DNA of 34,678 bases from an uncultured Pseudoflavonifractor sp. (GTDB lineage Bacteria > Bacillota > Clostridia > Oscillospirales > Oscillospiraceae), in the NCBI RefSeq assembly GCF_944387275.1, contig NZ_CALXEG010000035.1, positions 1 to 34,678 of the forward strand. Reading direction: 5' to 3'. Under the pieces are notes generated by a model. That model did not search any database. It saw nothing but the letters and a program-made list of their open reading frames with translations, and had not been told where the DNA came from. A program made the position numbers and the translations under genes. Positions 15,441 through 24,399 of the stretch are shown one piece after another (within the stretch, counting starts at the first letter, position 1; each line of letters begins with the position of its first letter).

Positions 15441-16772
15441 CTATCCGGCGTAGCCGTACCGCTTTCCGCCCCAGCGGAAGCACCACAGGCTCACCCCAAA
15501 GGACAGCAGCTCGGCCGCCGGCACGGCCAGCCACACGCCGTCCACCTCCAGCAGACGGGGGAGCAGCAGCAGCCCCGCCGTCAGGAAGCCGAAGGTCCGC
15601 AGAAAGGACAGCAGGGCGGACACCGGGCCGTTGGAGAGAGCGGTGAACAGGGCGGAGGCGAAGATATTCACCCCGGCGAAGAGGATCATGGGGGCAAAGA
15701 GCCGGAAGCCGTGGACCGCCAGGCCGTACACCTCCGAGCCCCTGGTGGAGAAGACGGCCACCACGCCGTCGGCCATGAACAGGGAGGCAAAGAACAGCGC
15801 CGCCGACGTCACCCCCACAAAGACCAGACAGGAACGGAACAGAGCCCGGAGCCGGGGGCGGTTGTCGGCGCCGTAGTTGAAGCTGAACACCGGCGCCACG
15901 CCGATGGAGAAGCCGATGTACAGGGCGGTGAGGAGGAACTGGGCGTAGAGCACGATGGTGATGGCGGACACGCCGGGGGGGCCCAGCAGCTCCAGCATGG
16001 TCAGGTTGAACAGCAGGGTGACCACCGCGCTGGACAGGTTGGACACCATCTCGGAGGAGCCGTTGAAGCAGGCATTGGCCAGCATGCGGCCGTCCCACCG
16101 GGGCCGGGCGAAGCGGAGCCCCTGCCGCTGCCGGGCAAAGAACACCAGCCCCGCCACCGCCGGGATACAGTAGCCGGTGACCGTGGCCAGGGCGGCCCCC
16201 GCCACCCCCATGCCCCCCGGCACGATGAACACATAGTCCAGCACCATGTTGGCCACGCCGGCGGCCACCGTCAGGCCCAGACCCAGCCCGGGCCGTCCGG
16301 CGGTGACGAAAAAGCTCTGGAACATGAGCTGGAGCATGCTCATGGGCCCGAAGAGCATGATGATCCGCAGGTAGGGCACGCAGTGGACCATCAGGTCCCC
16401 CTCGCCCCCCAGCAGGCGGCAGATGGGCTCCGCCGCCGCCAGGCCCAGCACCGAAAACGCCCCGCCCGCCGCCGCGCTCACCAGGATGAGCAGGGAGAAG
16501 CCCTCCAGGGCGGACTGCTCCTCCCCGGAGCCCATCCGACGGGCCACAATGGCGCTGCCCCCGGTGGCCAGCATGATCCCCGCCGCCATGATCAGGCACA
16601 TGACGGGAAAGACGATGTTCAGAGCCGCCAGGGCGTCCTCCCCCACAAAGCGGGAGACAAACATGCCGTCCACAATGGTGTAGAGGGAGGTGAAGATCAT
16701 CATCACCACGCTGGGCAGCGCGAAGCGGAGCAGGGAGAGAAAATCATAGTCCCTGTCCAGACGGTTTTCCAT
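15441..16772 (-). CDS. MATE-family multidrug/cation antiporter (second), MerR-controlled
   Basis: 443 aa from ATG 16772, or 446 from GTG 16781; GAAAGG at 16785-16790 is far from the first and close to the second, so the start is open. Twelve hydrophobic helices in two halves, starting with LLRFALPSVVMMIFTSLYTIVDGMFVSRFVG, the usual MATE first helix, and with GGSAIVARRMGSGE after helix 2. The second half opens with a polar ANACFNGSSEMVSNLSSAVV stretch. It belongs to the same superfamily as the protein at 11762-13141 but is a different subgroup. It is divergent from a MerR-family activator and has a promoter of the MerR-activated kind, so it is probably a drug-inducible efflux pump. Confidence 0.93.
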   Translation of the reverse strand: MENRLDRDYDFLSLLRFALPSVVMMIFTSLYTIVDGMFVSRFVGEDALAALNIVFPVMCLIMAAGIMLATGGSAIVARRMGSGEEQSALEGFSLLILVSAAAGGAFSVLGLAAAEPICRLLGGEGDLMVHCVPYLRIIMLFGPMSMLQLMFQSFFVTAGRPGLGLGLTVAAGVANMVLDYVFIVPGGMGVAGAALATVTGYCIPAVAGLVFFARQRQGLRFARPRWDGRMLANACFNGSSEMVSNLSSAVVTLLFNLTMLELLGPPGVSAITIVLYAQFLLTALYIGFSIGVAPVFSFNYGADNRPRLRALFRSCLVFVGVTSAALFFASLFMADGVVAVFSTRGSEVYGLAVHGFRLFAPMILFAGVNIFASALFTALSNGPVSALLSFLRTFGFLTAGLLLLPRLLEVDGVWLAVPAAELLSFGVSLWCFRWGGKRYGYAG

Positions 16773-16816
16773 GGGAGGCACCGGCCTTTCTTGACAGAAT
16801 CTTAAATGCGTGAGAT

Positions 16817-16847
16817 ATTATAGGGTATCGGGTAACCCGATAGTCAA
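16817..16847 (-). promoter_or_regulatory. MerR-type promoter and operator of the MATE gene
   Basis: On the minus strand: -35 TTGACT (16842-16847), -10 TATAAT (16817-16822), spacer exactly 19 bp (16823-16841). The spacer is filled by a perfect 17-bp palindrome TATCGGGTAACCCGATA (16826-16842). An overlong spacer with a dyad in it is the defining layout of promoters that MerR-family activators untwist. Confidence 0.88.
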
Positions 16848-16905
16848 GAGCCAAATTCCCGCCCGCTCCGGGCGGCTGTTTCTGTCAGAGAGGAGGCGGC
16901 GGGAC

Positions 16906-17736
16906 ATGTGCGCAGTCCCCCAGGGCTATCTCACCACCGGCGACTTCGCCCGCCTGTGCGGCACCACCAAGCACACCCTGTTCCACTACGACCAGCTGGG
17001 CATCTTTTCCCCGGCGGTCAAGGGGGAGAACGGCTACCGGTACTACACCTTTCCCCAGATGGATGTGTTCTACGTCATCTCCACCCTCAAGGAGCTGGAC
17101 ATGCCCCTGTCCCAGATCAAGGCCTACCTGGACCGGCGCAGTCCGGAGGAGCTGGTGGCCCTGCTGGAGGGGGAGGCGGGGGAGCTGGAGGACAAGATCC
17201 GCCGGCTCCGGCAGATGCGGGACCTGATCCGCCGGAAGGCGGCCCTGACCCGGGCGGCCATGGCGGCGGACCGGGAGGGGGTGCGGGTGGAGGAGCGGCC
17301 CCAGGCCCTGCTCATCACCACCCCCCGCAGGCCGGGGGAGAGCGTCAGCCTGGCCTTTGTGGCCCACATGCAGTTCCGGGAGGCCAGACACATCGTCAGC
17401 CCCTACCCGGTGGGGGCCATCATGGACCCGGAGAAGGCGGTGCAGCCCAGCCCCGACGGGTACTGCGCCTTTTACACCCAGATGGACCGCCGCCCCGGCG
17501 GGGTTCCCGTCACCGTGCGGCCCGCCGGGCAGTACCTGGTGGCCTGCCACACCGGCGGGTACGACACCGCCTGGCGCACCTACCGCCGTATGCTCTCCTG
17601 GGCACAAGACCAGGGCCTGCCCCTCACCGGCCCCTTCTACGAGGACGCCCTGCTGGACGAGCTGTCCGTGGACGGGTACGACAACTACGTGCTCCAGATG
17701 TCCATCCTCACCGCCCCGCCGGAGCATGGTCTGTAG
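16906..17736 (+). CDS. MerR-family transcriptional activator with GyrI-like ligand-binding domain (BmrR/BltR type)
   Basis: 276 aa from ATG 16906, 8 nt after AGAGGAGG. The winged helix-turn-helix is at the N-terminus: [39 protein letters not shown], followed by the second HTH helices and a coiled coil (about 85-125, [20 protein letters not shown]). The C-terminal 150 residues form a GyrI/BmrR-like effector domain, which in known members binds lipophilic cations. The gene is transcribed away from the MATE gene, and the operator in the shared region fits its own type. The simplest reading is that drug binding activates the MATE pump. The hairpin at 17743-17776 closes the gene. Confidence 0.92.
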   Translation: MCAVPQGYLTTGDFARLCGTTKHTLFHYDQLGIFSPAVKGENGYRYYTFPQMDVFYVISTLKELDMPLSQIKAYLDRRSPEELVALLEGEAGELEDKIRRLRQMRDLIRRKAALTRAAMAADREGVRVEERPQALLITTPRRPGESVSLAFVAHMQFREARHIVSPYPVGAIMDPEKAVQPSPDGYCAFYTQMDRRPGGVPVTVRPAGQYLVACHTGGYDTAWRTYRRMLSWAQDQGLPLTGPFYEDALLDELSVDGYDNYVLQMSILTAPPEHGL

Positions 17737-17742
17737 AACAAA

Positions 17743-17776
17743 GGAGCCCCGCCTCTGAAATCAGAGGCGGGGCTCC
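17743..17776. terminator. Hairpin between the MerR gene and the LPXTG gene
   Basis: A 16-bp perfect stem GGAGCCCCGCCTCTGA (17743-17758) with 17761-17776 and a 2-nt gap. A short T-run follows on the minus strand (TTTGTT), none of note on the plus strand; it probably serves both convergent genes. Confidence 0.7.
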
Positions 17777-17825
17777 ATTATGCTCTGGTGCTGGAATTTC
17801 CTCTCGCGGGGTTCAGGCCGAAGGC

Positions 17826-20279
17826 TCAGCCCTGGTGGCGCTCCTTGCGGAACAGGACCACGGTCACGCCGCCGAACACCACCGCCAGGCACAGGAACAC
17901 ACCGCTGATGGCCCGGAACACAGGGGCGCTGCTGGTGGTACCGGTCTGGGGCAGGTTGCCGGTGGGGATGTCGCCGTCGGGGATCTCGGTCTGGCCGCCC
18001 TGGCCGGGGTCGGTGGTTTCGGGCAGATCGGTGGTGGGGGTATCCTCATCCGGGATCTCGGTCTGGCCGCCCTGGCCGGGGTCGGTGGGATCGGTGGTTT
18101 CGGGCAGGTCGGTGGTGGGGGTGTCCTCATCATCGATGTCCGTCTCCTTGTCGGCCACGTAGTACACGTTCACGGTCTTGTTGCTGTTGAGCACGCCGGT
18201 CAGGGCGTCGCCGCTGGTGCTGTCGTAGGTGTAGCCGTCGATGGCGATGGCGTCATAGGCGCTCACGTCATAGGCGCTGCCCTCAATGTGGCTGGGAGAG
18301 GTGTAGCTGGAGGCGATGGTCCGGCCGGTGTCCTTGTCCAGATAGTTGACGGTGACGTGGTAGTACATGTAGGACGGGACGTAGGGCTCGCCGTGGGCGG
18401 CCTTCAGGGCCAGATAGGTGACCTCGTCCGCCACAGGGGTGTACTCGTCGTAGTAGCCGTCCACGCTCCAGCGGCTGGTGGCATCGGCGCCCTTCAGGCC
18501 GTCCACATACCAGCCGGTGATCTTGTCGCCGCCGGTCAGGGTCAGGTCGCCGGACATCTGGCCGGCGGGTACCAGGTTGAGCACGTTGGGGTAGCCCTCC
18601 ATGCCCATGCTGTAGATGTCGTCGCCCGCGCCGGCGGCGGTGTTGTTGTACACGGCCGCCCCCTCGCCCAGGGTCAGGGTGCCGTACAGGCTGGCGATGC
18701 CGCCGCCGTAGCCGTTGACGCCGGTGCTGTGCAGGGCCACCGTGTTGCCGGTGACGGTACCGGTGACGGTCAGGTTGACCTGGTTGGCGTAGATGCCGCC
18801 GCCGTAGTTGGCGCCGGAGGCGCCGGTGATGGAGCCGGTCACGTCCAGGTCGCCCAGGTAGGCGTACACCGCGCCGCCGTAGCTGGGGCTGGTGCTGCCG
18901 GTGATGGCGGCGCCCAGGTCCATGTCCATGTAGGCCGCGTAGATGGCGCCGCCGTACACGGTGGCGGTGCTGTTGGTGATGGTGGTCTCGCTGTCCACAG
19001 TGGCGGGCACGTTGTAGCTGCCCTTGATTCCCTGGATGGCCAGCGCGCCGCCGTAGCCGCCGGTGCTGTCGGCGATGGTGCACTTCTCCAGCTTCAGGCT
19101 GGTGTCCATGGTGAAGGTGTCGGCCACCAGGATGGCGCCGCCCATGACCGCGGCGGTGTTGCCGGTGAAGGTGCTGTCGGAGATGACAGCGGGGCCGCTC
19201 TGGTGGGAGATGGCGCCGCCGTTGCCCGCGGTGCAGCTGTTGTCAGTAAAGGTGCAGTTGGTGACGGTCAGGCTGTTCTGGGCGCCGGAGCAGAGGCCGC
19301 CGCCCATACCGCTGGCGGTGTTGCCGGTGAAGGTGCAGCCGTCAAAGCGCAGAGCTTTGACGTTGTCCGCGTACGCGCCGCCGCCGCCCGAGCCGCTGAC
19401 GCTGCTGTTGCCGGTAAAGGTCACGCCGGTAAAGGACACGGAATTGCTGTTGCTGCAGTACACGGCGCCGCCGGTGCCGCCCTGGTTGCCGGTGAAGGAG
19501 CTGTCGCTCACCGCGACGGTATCCACGCCCAGCATGTACAGCGCGCCGCCCAGGGTGTTGGCGTCGTCCCGGCCGTTGCTCTCAAAGGTGCAGCCGGTGA
19601 CAGTGACCGAGGGGACCTTGGGCGCGTCGGCGCCCTCGCTGGTGGTGGGGCCCTTCACCGCCACGGCGGAGCCGTAGTTGGTGCCGGCGGTGCCCACATT
19701 GTTCTCCAGGGTGCAGCCCTCCATGTACAGGGAGCTGTCGGTCCACAGGGCGCTGCCCGTGCCCGCCACGTTGTTCTCAAAGGCGCAGTCCACCAGGGTC
19801 AGGGTGCTGGCCTTGCCGGCGGTGCAGTAGATGGCGCCGCCGTAAAATGCCGCGTTGCCCCGGCCGGCGCTCTGGCCGCCGTCCAGTGTGCCGTTCTTTA
19901 CGGTCACGTCCACCGCGGCGCCGTCAGGGCTGGTGATGACCAGCAGCTGGTCCGCGCCGGCGCCCTTCAGGCTGTGGCCGTTCAGGTCCAGCACCAGGCT
20001 CTTGCTGATGTTTACGGCCCCGGCCAGCTCCACGTCCCCCTCCAGGGTGACCGTGCCGCCGGCCTCGGCGGCGTCCACCTGGGCCTGGAGGGCGGCCTGG
20101 CCGTCGGTGGGCTGGGTGTCGTCAGGGTTCTCGCCGGGGGTGGGGTCGGTGCCGCTCAGCACCTCCGGGCCGCCGGTGCTCTCCGGCTCCTCCGCCGCGA
20201 TGGCGGCGGTGCCCAGCATCCCCACCACCATGCACAGGGTGAGGACCATTGCTAAGATCTTCTTCGTCTTTGCCAGCAT
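17826..20279 (-). CDS. LPXTG-anchored surface protein with beta-helix repeats and a MucBP-like domain
   Basis: 817 aa. Residues 1 to about 29 are a signal peptide (basic KTKK, hydrophobic core, AIAA cleavage site). From about 75 to 560 run repeats of the polymorphic-membrane-protein type: GGAIY, GGALY, GGGLCSG and GGAIS motifs alternating with NNTA/GNTA and T-x-T-x-C-x-F strands, which form a right-handed parallel beta-helix. A MucBP-like module follows (639-712, VTVNYLDKDTGRTIASSY). Then comes a Pro/Thr/Asp/Glu-rich stalk with two near-identical units (DEDTPTTDLPETTDP ... GQGGQTEIP), and the sorting signal LPQTG at 776-780, a transmembrane helix and RKERHQG. It should be covalently fixed to peptidoglycan by sortase and act in adhesion. 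It is downstream of a c-di-GMP riboswitch. ATG 20279 lies 9 nt after AAAGGAG. Confidence 0.93.
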   Translation of the reverse strand: MLAKTKKILAMVLTLCMVVGMLGTAAIAAEEPESTGGPEVLSGTDPTPGENPDDTQPTDGQAALQAQVDAAEAGGTVTLEGDVELAGAVNISKSLVLDLNGHSLKGAGADQLLVITSPDGAAVDVTVKNGTLDGGQSAGRGNAAFYGGAIYCTAGKASTLTLVDCAFENNVAGTGSALWTDSSLYMEGCTLENNVGTAGTNYGSAVAVKGPTTSEGADAPKVPSVTVTGCTFESNGRDDANTLGGALYMLGVDTVAVSDSSFTGNQGGTGGAVYCSNSNSVSFTGVTFTGNSSVSGSGGGGAYADNVKALRFDGCTFTGNTASGMGGGLCSGAQNSLTVTNCTFTDNSCTAGNGGAISHQSGPAVISDSTFTGNTAAVMGGAILVADTFTMDTSLKLEKCTIADSTGGYGGALAIQGIKGSYNVPATVDSETTITNSTATVYGGAIYAAYMDMDLGAAITGSTSPSYGGAVYAYLGDLDVTGSITGASGANYGGGIYANQVNLTVTGTVTGNTVALHSTGVNGYGGGIASLYGTLTLGEGAAVYNNTAAGAGDDIYSMGMEGYPNVLNLVPAGQMSGDLTLTGGDKITGWYVDGLKGADATSRWSVDGYYDEYTPVADEVTYLALKAAHGEPYVPSYMYYHVTVNYLDKDTGRTIASSYTSPSHIEGSAYDVSAYDAIAIDGYTYDSTSGDALTGVLNSNKTVNVYYVADKETDIDDEDTPTTDLPETTDPTDPGQGGQTEIPDEDTPTTDLPETTDPGQGGQTEIPDGDIPTGNLPQTGTTSSAPVFRAISGVFLCLAVVFGGVTVVLFRKERHQG

Positions 20280-20288
20280 ATTTCATTT

Positions 20289-20318
20289 CTCCTTTCTTTC
20301 TCCGCTGCGGGAGAAAGG
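20289..20318 (-). promoter_or_regulatory. Expression platform: alternative hairpins at the LPXTG gene ribosome binding site
   Basis: In the mRNA, CTTTCTCC (20310-20317 complement) can pair with GGAGAAAG (20296-20303), an 8-bp stem that leaves the ribosome site free, or the same strand (CCTTTCT) can pair with AGAAAGG, which includes the Shine-Dalgarno AAAGGAG. The two pairings exclude each other, which suggests translational control by the riboswitch just upstream. No U-tract terminator is seen. Confidence 0.5.
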
Positions 20319-20329
20319 TCTATGAAATC

Positions 20330-20420
20330 TGCGGCGGCCGGACCGGCATGGCGGCAGCTGCCGCTTTAGCCTCCTGGCTTTGCGTCCCGGCCTTTCGGCC
20401 GGTTTGCCTTTGTCGCTTCT
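20330..20420 (-). ncRNA. Cyclic di-GMP-I (GEMM) riboswitch
   Basis: Read on the minus strand: GACAAAGGCAAACC (20415 to 20402), a GC-rich P1b-like stem CCGGCC-GAAA-GGCCGG with GNRA loop, then GGGACGCAAAGCC, an AGGAGGCTAAAG segment, a stem GCGGCA/TGCCGC, and the closing ATGCCGG. These are the conserved blocks of the GEMM-I aptamer, including the GAAA tetraloop and its receptor-like stem. The ligand is the second messenger c-di-GMP. It lies in the leader of the LPXTG protein, about 50 nt before the start codon. Confidence 0.93.
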
Positions 20421-20681
20421 TCAGAAGGGGAGACCATCCCGAGTCAGGTCCGCCCCCGTCTACGGCAATACTGTATCATGCAACGGTTACATTTCGGTCA
20501 CATTTCAAAAAATGTTTTTCATTTATATTTCTATTGTGAAGGAATGGGATCTTCTGTTTCCGCTTCATCCTCCCTATATGTGCGTATTCCCCCCTGATTT
20601 CCTATAAAACACTCATTTTCATTCATTTCCGCGCTTTTGTTTTCCATAGAAAAACATTTTTCTGCCATCTCTTTTTTTCGT

Positions 20682-20718
20682 AAAAAAACAACGGCTCTCC
20701 CCGCCAGCGGGGAGAGCC
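20682..20718 (-). terminator. Terminator of the mnmA transcript
   Basis: A 12-bp perfect stem GGCTCTCCCCGC (20693-20704) with 20707-20718; on the minus strand it is followed by GTTG and TTTTTTT. The AT-rich stretch 20430-20680 to the left holds no gene; it probably contains the promoter of the riboswitch transcript, which I could not fix. Confidence 0.88.
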
Positions 20719-20734
20719 ATTGTTCCTTCTGTCT

Positions 20735-21787
20735 CTATGGGCCGGGGACGGTCCGGTCCGCGCCAGTGATCCAGCCGCTGGCCGCCACCACGTCCCCCAG
20801 GTAGAGCACCGCCAGCTGGCCCGGCGTGGGGGCCCGGGCGGGGGTGTGCATCTCCAGCACCACGTTTTCCCCGTGGGCACGGGCCACGGCCGCCAGCTCG
20901 GTCTTGGAGTGGCGCAGGCGCACCGTCACCTCCAGCGGCTCCGGCAGGCCGTCCACGGCCAGCCAGTTCATGTCGGCGCAGTATACCCGCCCGGCCATCA
21001 GGTCGGCGCCGTCGGACAGCACCACCTTGCCGCAGGCCGGGTCGATCTCGGTCACATAGTACTTGTGGGGGCCGGACACCCCCAGCCCACGGCCCTGGCC
21101 CAGGGTGTACCGGTGGATGCCTCCGTGGCGGCCCAGCACCTTGCCGTCCCTGTCCACAAAGTCCCCGGGCGGCGGCACCGCGCCCCGGCGCTCCAGCCAG
21201 GCGGCGTAGTCCCCGTCGGGGATGAAGCAGATCTCCATGGAGTCCGGCTTGTCCGCCACCGGCAGCTCCGCCGCCCCCGCCATGGCCCGCACCTGGGTCT
21301 TTTCGTAATCACCCAGGGGGAAAATTACCTTCTGTAATATATCCTGGGGCAGCCGGGAGAGCATATAGGACTGGTCGTTGGCCCTCAGGCCCTTGCGCAG
21401 CAGCACCCTGCCGTCGGGGGCCAGGGCGGTGCGGGCGTAGTGCCCGGTGGCCACCTTGTCCGCGCCGATCTCCTCCGCCAGGGCCAGCAGGGCGGGGAAC
21501 TTCACAGTGGGATTGCACCGGGCGCAGGGCAGGGGGGTGCGCCCCGCCAGATAGTCCGCCGCAAAGGGGCCGCACACCTGGCGCTCCAGCGCGTCCCGGA
21601 TGTCCGCGGTGTGGAAGGGGATGCCCAGTCGGTCGGCCACGGCGGCGGCGTCCGCCTTTCCCGTGCCCCCCAGGCCGATGTCCAGATACAGGCCGTGGAC
21701 CTCATAGTCCCGGCTCAGCAGCTCTGCCGCCACGGCGGAGTCCACTCCGCCCGACAGGCCCAGCACTACCTTTGGCTTTGTTGTCAC
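20735..21787 (-). CDS. mnmA: tRNA-specific 2-thiouridylase MnmA
   Basis: 350 aa from a GTG at 21787 (AAAGGAG, 7-nt spacing). It thiolates U34 of tRNA-Lys, -Glu and -Gln. The PP-loop that binds ATP is GLSGGVDSAVAAELL near the N-terminus. The catalytic Cys pair is in PLPCARCNP and in SMEICFIPDGDY. The tRNA-binding GHYAR motif (TGHYARTAL) and the C-terminal beta-barrel (YYVTEIDPACGKVVLSDGADL onward) are complete. It works in the same wobble position as MnmG, which is encoded 715 bp upstream on the same strand. Confidence 0.97.
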   Translation of the reverse strand: MTTKPKVVLGLSGGVDSAVAAELLSRDYEVHGLYLDIGLGGTGKADAAAVADRLGIPFHTADIRDALERQVCGPFAADYLAGRTPLPCARCNPTVKFPALLALAEEIGADKVATGHYARTALAPDGRVLLRKGLRANDQSYMLSRLPQDILQKVIFPLGDYEKTQVRAMAGAAELPVADKPDSMEICFIPDGDYAAWLERRGAVPPPGDFVDRDGKVLGRHGGIHRYTLGQGRGLGVSGPHKYYVTEIDPACGKVVLSDGADLMAGRVYCADMNWLAVDGLPEPLEVTVRLRHSKTELAAVARAHGENVVLEMHTPARAPTPGQLAVLYLGDVVAASGWITGADRTVPGP

Positions 21788-21814
21788 GTGCTTGCTCCTT
21801 TATTTAAAAATAAG

Positions 21815-22303
21815 TCAGAACCGGACGCCGGGGTCCGCCTCCAGCTGTCCGTCCGCCTTGAGCAGGGAGGCCGCCGCCTGGGCCGTCCCCTCGGGGACGG
21901 TGTACCAGGCCGCCCCGGTGGTGTCCGACGGGGCGTAGCCGTTCCAGGCATAGGCCAGACCGCCCTCGTACAGGGCCAGCTCGCAGTTCTCCCACAGGCG
22001 GAACACCACCAGCGGCTCTCCCTCCGCCTCCTCCTGGGTGATGGTCCAGCCCGGCAGGTCCAGGACGTCCACCAGACCGCTGCCGTCCTCCAGGGTGTAG
22101 TACACTCCGCCGGTCTTGCCCAGAGCGCCGCCGCTCAGGTGCTGGGCCAGGCCATCGGGGGTGATGCTGTCGTCCAGGGGGCGGCCAAACCAGCTCAGCA
22201 GCGCCCACGCCCCCACCGCCGCCAGCAGCGCCAGCGCTGCCAGGGCGATCTTGTTGAACCGCACGCCCCGGCGTACTTCTTTTTCCATCCTATCCTCATT
22301 CAT
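21815..22303 (-). CDS. Single-pass membrane protein of unknown function
   Basis: 162 aa from ATG 22303; a GTG one codon earlier is 9 nt from AGGAGG and may be the real start. After a charged N-terminus (MNEDRMEKEVRRGVRFNK) there is one transmembrane helix (IALAALALLAAVGAWALLSWF) and then about 115 residues outside the membrane with several Trp and Gly and no Cys. I do not recognise the family. Its topology, N-in with an extracellular C-terminal part, suggests an envelope role. It lies between mnmG and mnmA, 27 bp upstream of the latter, and may be co-transcribed with it. An inverted repeat of the TCCACA type is 23 bp upstream. Confidence 0.75.
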   Translation of the reverse strand: MNEDRMEKEVRRGVRFNKIALAALALLAAVGAWALLSWFGRPLDDSITPDGLAQHLSGGALGKTGGVYYTLEDGSGLVDVLDLPGWTITQEEAEGEPLVVFRLWENCELALYEGGLAYAWNGYAPSDTTGAAWYTVPEGTAQAAASLLKADGQLEADPGVRF

Positions 22304-22325
22304 CACGGCTATTCGCCTCCTTTTC

Positions 22326-22351
22326 TCCACAGTCTACCCGGAAAATGTGGA
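22326..22351. promoter_or_regulatory. Inverted repeat TCCACA-N14-TGTGGA, copy 3
   Basis: TCCACA at 22326-22331 and TGTGGA at 22346-22351 with 14 bp between. This copy lies just upstream of a start codon rather than after a stop, so it could touch the promoter of the 21815-22303 gene and mnmA. The spacer shares ACCCG and AAAA with copy 4. Confidence 0.6.
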
Positions 22352-22429
22352 CAGTCTGTGAAGAAATCGTGACGATTTTTTAAGCCCGACCCACCTTTCC
22401 CCGGAAAACGGCAGCGGGGCGGTTCCCCT

Positions 22430-22498
22430 CATCCGTATCGCGCCCAAAGCCTTCCCCCTGGGGGGAAGGTGCCCCCGCAGGGGGCGGATGAGGGAAAT
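22430..22498 (-). repeat. Short repeat cluster R8 (A module, reverse, with a degenerate second A)
   Basis: A on the minus strand at about 22449-22497, inner hairpin GCCCCC-GCA-GGGGGC; its left part touches a forward CCCCTCATCCGT start (22424-22436) with a degenerate interior. It lies 5 bp from the mnmG stop, so it may act as its terminator. Confidence 0.65.
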
Positions 22499-22502
22499 GG
22501 CG

Positions 22503-24368
22503 TCAGCCCCGCTCCAGTGCGATCATCAGCGCGGCGATGTCAGCAGGACTCACGCCGGAAATCCGGCTGGCCTGGCCCAGGTTCAGGGGACGGATTTCCG
22601 ACAGCTTCTGTCTGGCCTCCAGCCGCAGGCCCTGGAGGGATTGGTAGTCCAAATCCGGGGGCAGGGGGCGGCTCTCCAGCCGGCGCATCTCCTCCACCTG
22701 CCGCTGCTGCCGCTCGATATAGCCCCGGTACTTCAGGTCGATCTCCACCGCCTCGGTGACGGCGGCGGGCAGCTCCGGCCGCCCGGGGTCCAGGGGAGAG
22801 AGGTCGCCGTAGGTCATGCGGGGACGGCGGAGCAGGTCGGCCAGCCGGGCCCCGTTGGGGGCGGGGGGCTCCCCCTTGCCCGAGAGCAGGGCGTCCAGGG
22901 CGGGGGAGGGGGACACGCCGGTGTGCTCCAGCCGGGCACACTCCCGGTCCACGGCGGCGTACTTGTCCAGCATGGCGCGGTACCGCTCCTCGCTCACCAG
23001 CCCCACCTGGCGGCCCAGGCCGGTGAGACGGCGGTCGGCGTTGTCCTGGCGGCACAGCAGCCGGTACTCGGTGCGGGAGGTCATCATCCGGTAGGGCTCG
23101 TTGGTGCCCTTGGTCACCAGGTCGTCGATGAGCACGCCGATGTACCCCTGGTCCCGGCCGATGACCATGGGGGGACGGCCCAGCAGCTTCAAAGCGGCGT
23201 TGATGCCCGCCACCAGGCCCTGTGCGGCGGCCTCCTCATAGCCGGAGGAGCCGTTGAACTGGCCCGCGCCGTACAGGCCGGGGATTTTTTTGCACTCCAG
23301 GGTGGGCAGCAGCTCCATGGGGTCCACGCAGTCGTACTCGATGGCGTAGGCCGCACGGGTCATCTCGGCCCGCTCCAGGCCGGGGATGGTGTGGAGCATC
23401 TCCACCTGTACCTCCTCGGGCAGGGAGGAACTCAGACCCTGGATATACAGCTCCTCCGTGTCCAGGCCCATGGGCTCGATGAAGAGCTGGTGCCGCTCCT
23501 TGTCGGGAAAACGGACGATCTTGGTCTCAATGGAGGGGCAGTACCGGGGGCCGATCCCCTCGATGGTGCCGTCGTAGAGGGGGGAGCGGTCCAGGTTGGC
23601 CCGAATGACGGCGTGGGTGGCGGCGTTGGTGTAGGTCAGGTAGCACACGGCCCTGTTGGCCGGGGGCGCGGCCGTCTCAAAGGAGAAGGGCTGGGCGTCC
23701 GGGTCGCCGGGCTGGAGCTCCATCTTGGAGAAGTCCACGCTCCGCCGGTGGACCCGGGGGGGCGTGCCCGTCTTGAAGCGGCGGATGGACAGCCCCAGGG
23801 ATTTGAGGCACTCGGTCAGGGGCAGGGCGGCGGCCAGGCCGTCGGGGCCCGAGTCCCGCACCACGTCGCCCACGATGGTGCGGCCCCCCAGGAAGGTGCC
23901 GGTGCACACCACCGCGGCCTGCACGGCATACACCGCCCCGGTGGCGGTGACCACCGCGGACACGGCGCCGTTCTCCGTGCGGATGGCCACCACCTCGGCC
24001 TGCTTGACCCACAGGTTTTCCTGCCTCTCCAGGGTGTGCTTCATCACCTTCTGGTATTCCCGCCGGTCGGCCTGGGCCCGCAGGGACCACACCGCAGGGC
24101 CTTTGCCCCGGTTCAGGATGCGGTACTGGATGCAGGCGGCGTCGGCGGCCCGGCCCATCTCGCCCCCCAGGGCGTCGATCTCCCGCACCAGGTGGCCCTT
24201 GCCCGTGCCGCCGATGGCCGGATTGCAGGGCATGTTGCCCACCGCGTCCAGGTTCACGGTGAAGCACACCGTCCGCAGGCCCAGCCGGGCGGCGGCCAGC
24301 GCCGCCTCAATGCCCGCGTGGCCCGCGCCGATGACCGCGATATCAAAGGTTCCCGCAAAATATTCCAT
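22503..24368 (-). CDS. mnmG: tRNA uridine-5-carboxymethylaminomethyl modification enzyme MnmG (GidA)
   Basis: 621 aa, normal for MnmG. With MnmE it installs the cmnm5 group at U34 of several tRNAs, using FAD, NADH and methylene-tetrahydrofolate. The FAD dinucleotide-binding motif is at the N-terminus ([21 protein letters not shown]), followed by the family signatures [46 protein letters not shown]-type segment ([14 protein letters not shown]), and [24 protein letters not shown]. The C-terminal helical domain that contacts MnmE is complete. The start is ATG 24368 with a weak AAGAGA site. Confidence 0.97.
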   Translation of the reverse strand: MEYFAGTFDIAVIGAGHAGIEAALAAARLGLRTVCFTVNLDAVGNMPCNPAIGGTGKGHLVREIDALGGEMGRAADAACIQYRILNRGKGPAVWSLRAQADRREYQKVMKHTLERQENLWVKQAEVVAIRTENGAVSAVVTATGAVYAVQAAVVCTGTFLGGRTIVGDVVRDSGPDGLAAALPLTECLKSLGLSIRRFKTGTPPRVHRRSVDFSKMELQPGDPDAQPFSFETAAPPANRAVCYLTYTNAATHAVIRANLDRSPLYDGTIEGIGPRYCPSIETKIVRFPDKERHQLFIEPMGLDTEELYIQGLSSSLPEEVQVEMLHTIPGLERAEMTRAAYAIEYDCVDPMELLPTLECKKIPGLYGAGQFNGSSGYEEAAAQGLVAGINAALKLLGRPPMVIGRDQGYIGVLIDDLVTKGTNEPYRMMTSRTEYRLLCRQDNADRRLTGLGRQVGLVSEERYRAMLDKYAAVDRECARLEHTGVSPSPALDALLSGKGEPPAPNGARLADLLRRPRMTYGDLSPLDPGRPELPAAVTEAVEIDLKYRGYIERQQRQVEEMRRLESRPLPPDLDYQSLQGLRLEARQKLSEIRPLNLGQASRISGVSPADIAALMIALERG

Positions 24369-24399
24369 GGTCAGTTCTCTTTTCTTTATATTGTGGGGG

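Noticed and set aside
13732..16599. A minus-strand frame continuing from the HD gene for about 950 more codons
   Set aside because: It runs antisense through the radical SAM gene and out of frame through the MATE gene; the HD protein has its own start and ribosome site at 13731.
16908..20255. A plus-strand open frame of 1115 residues
   Set aside because: It is a frame-shifted reading of the MerR gene followed by the antisense of the LPXTG gene; its composition is Gly/Val/His repeats with no domain.
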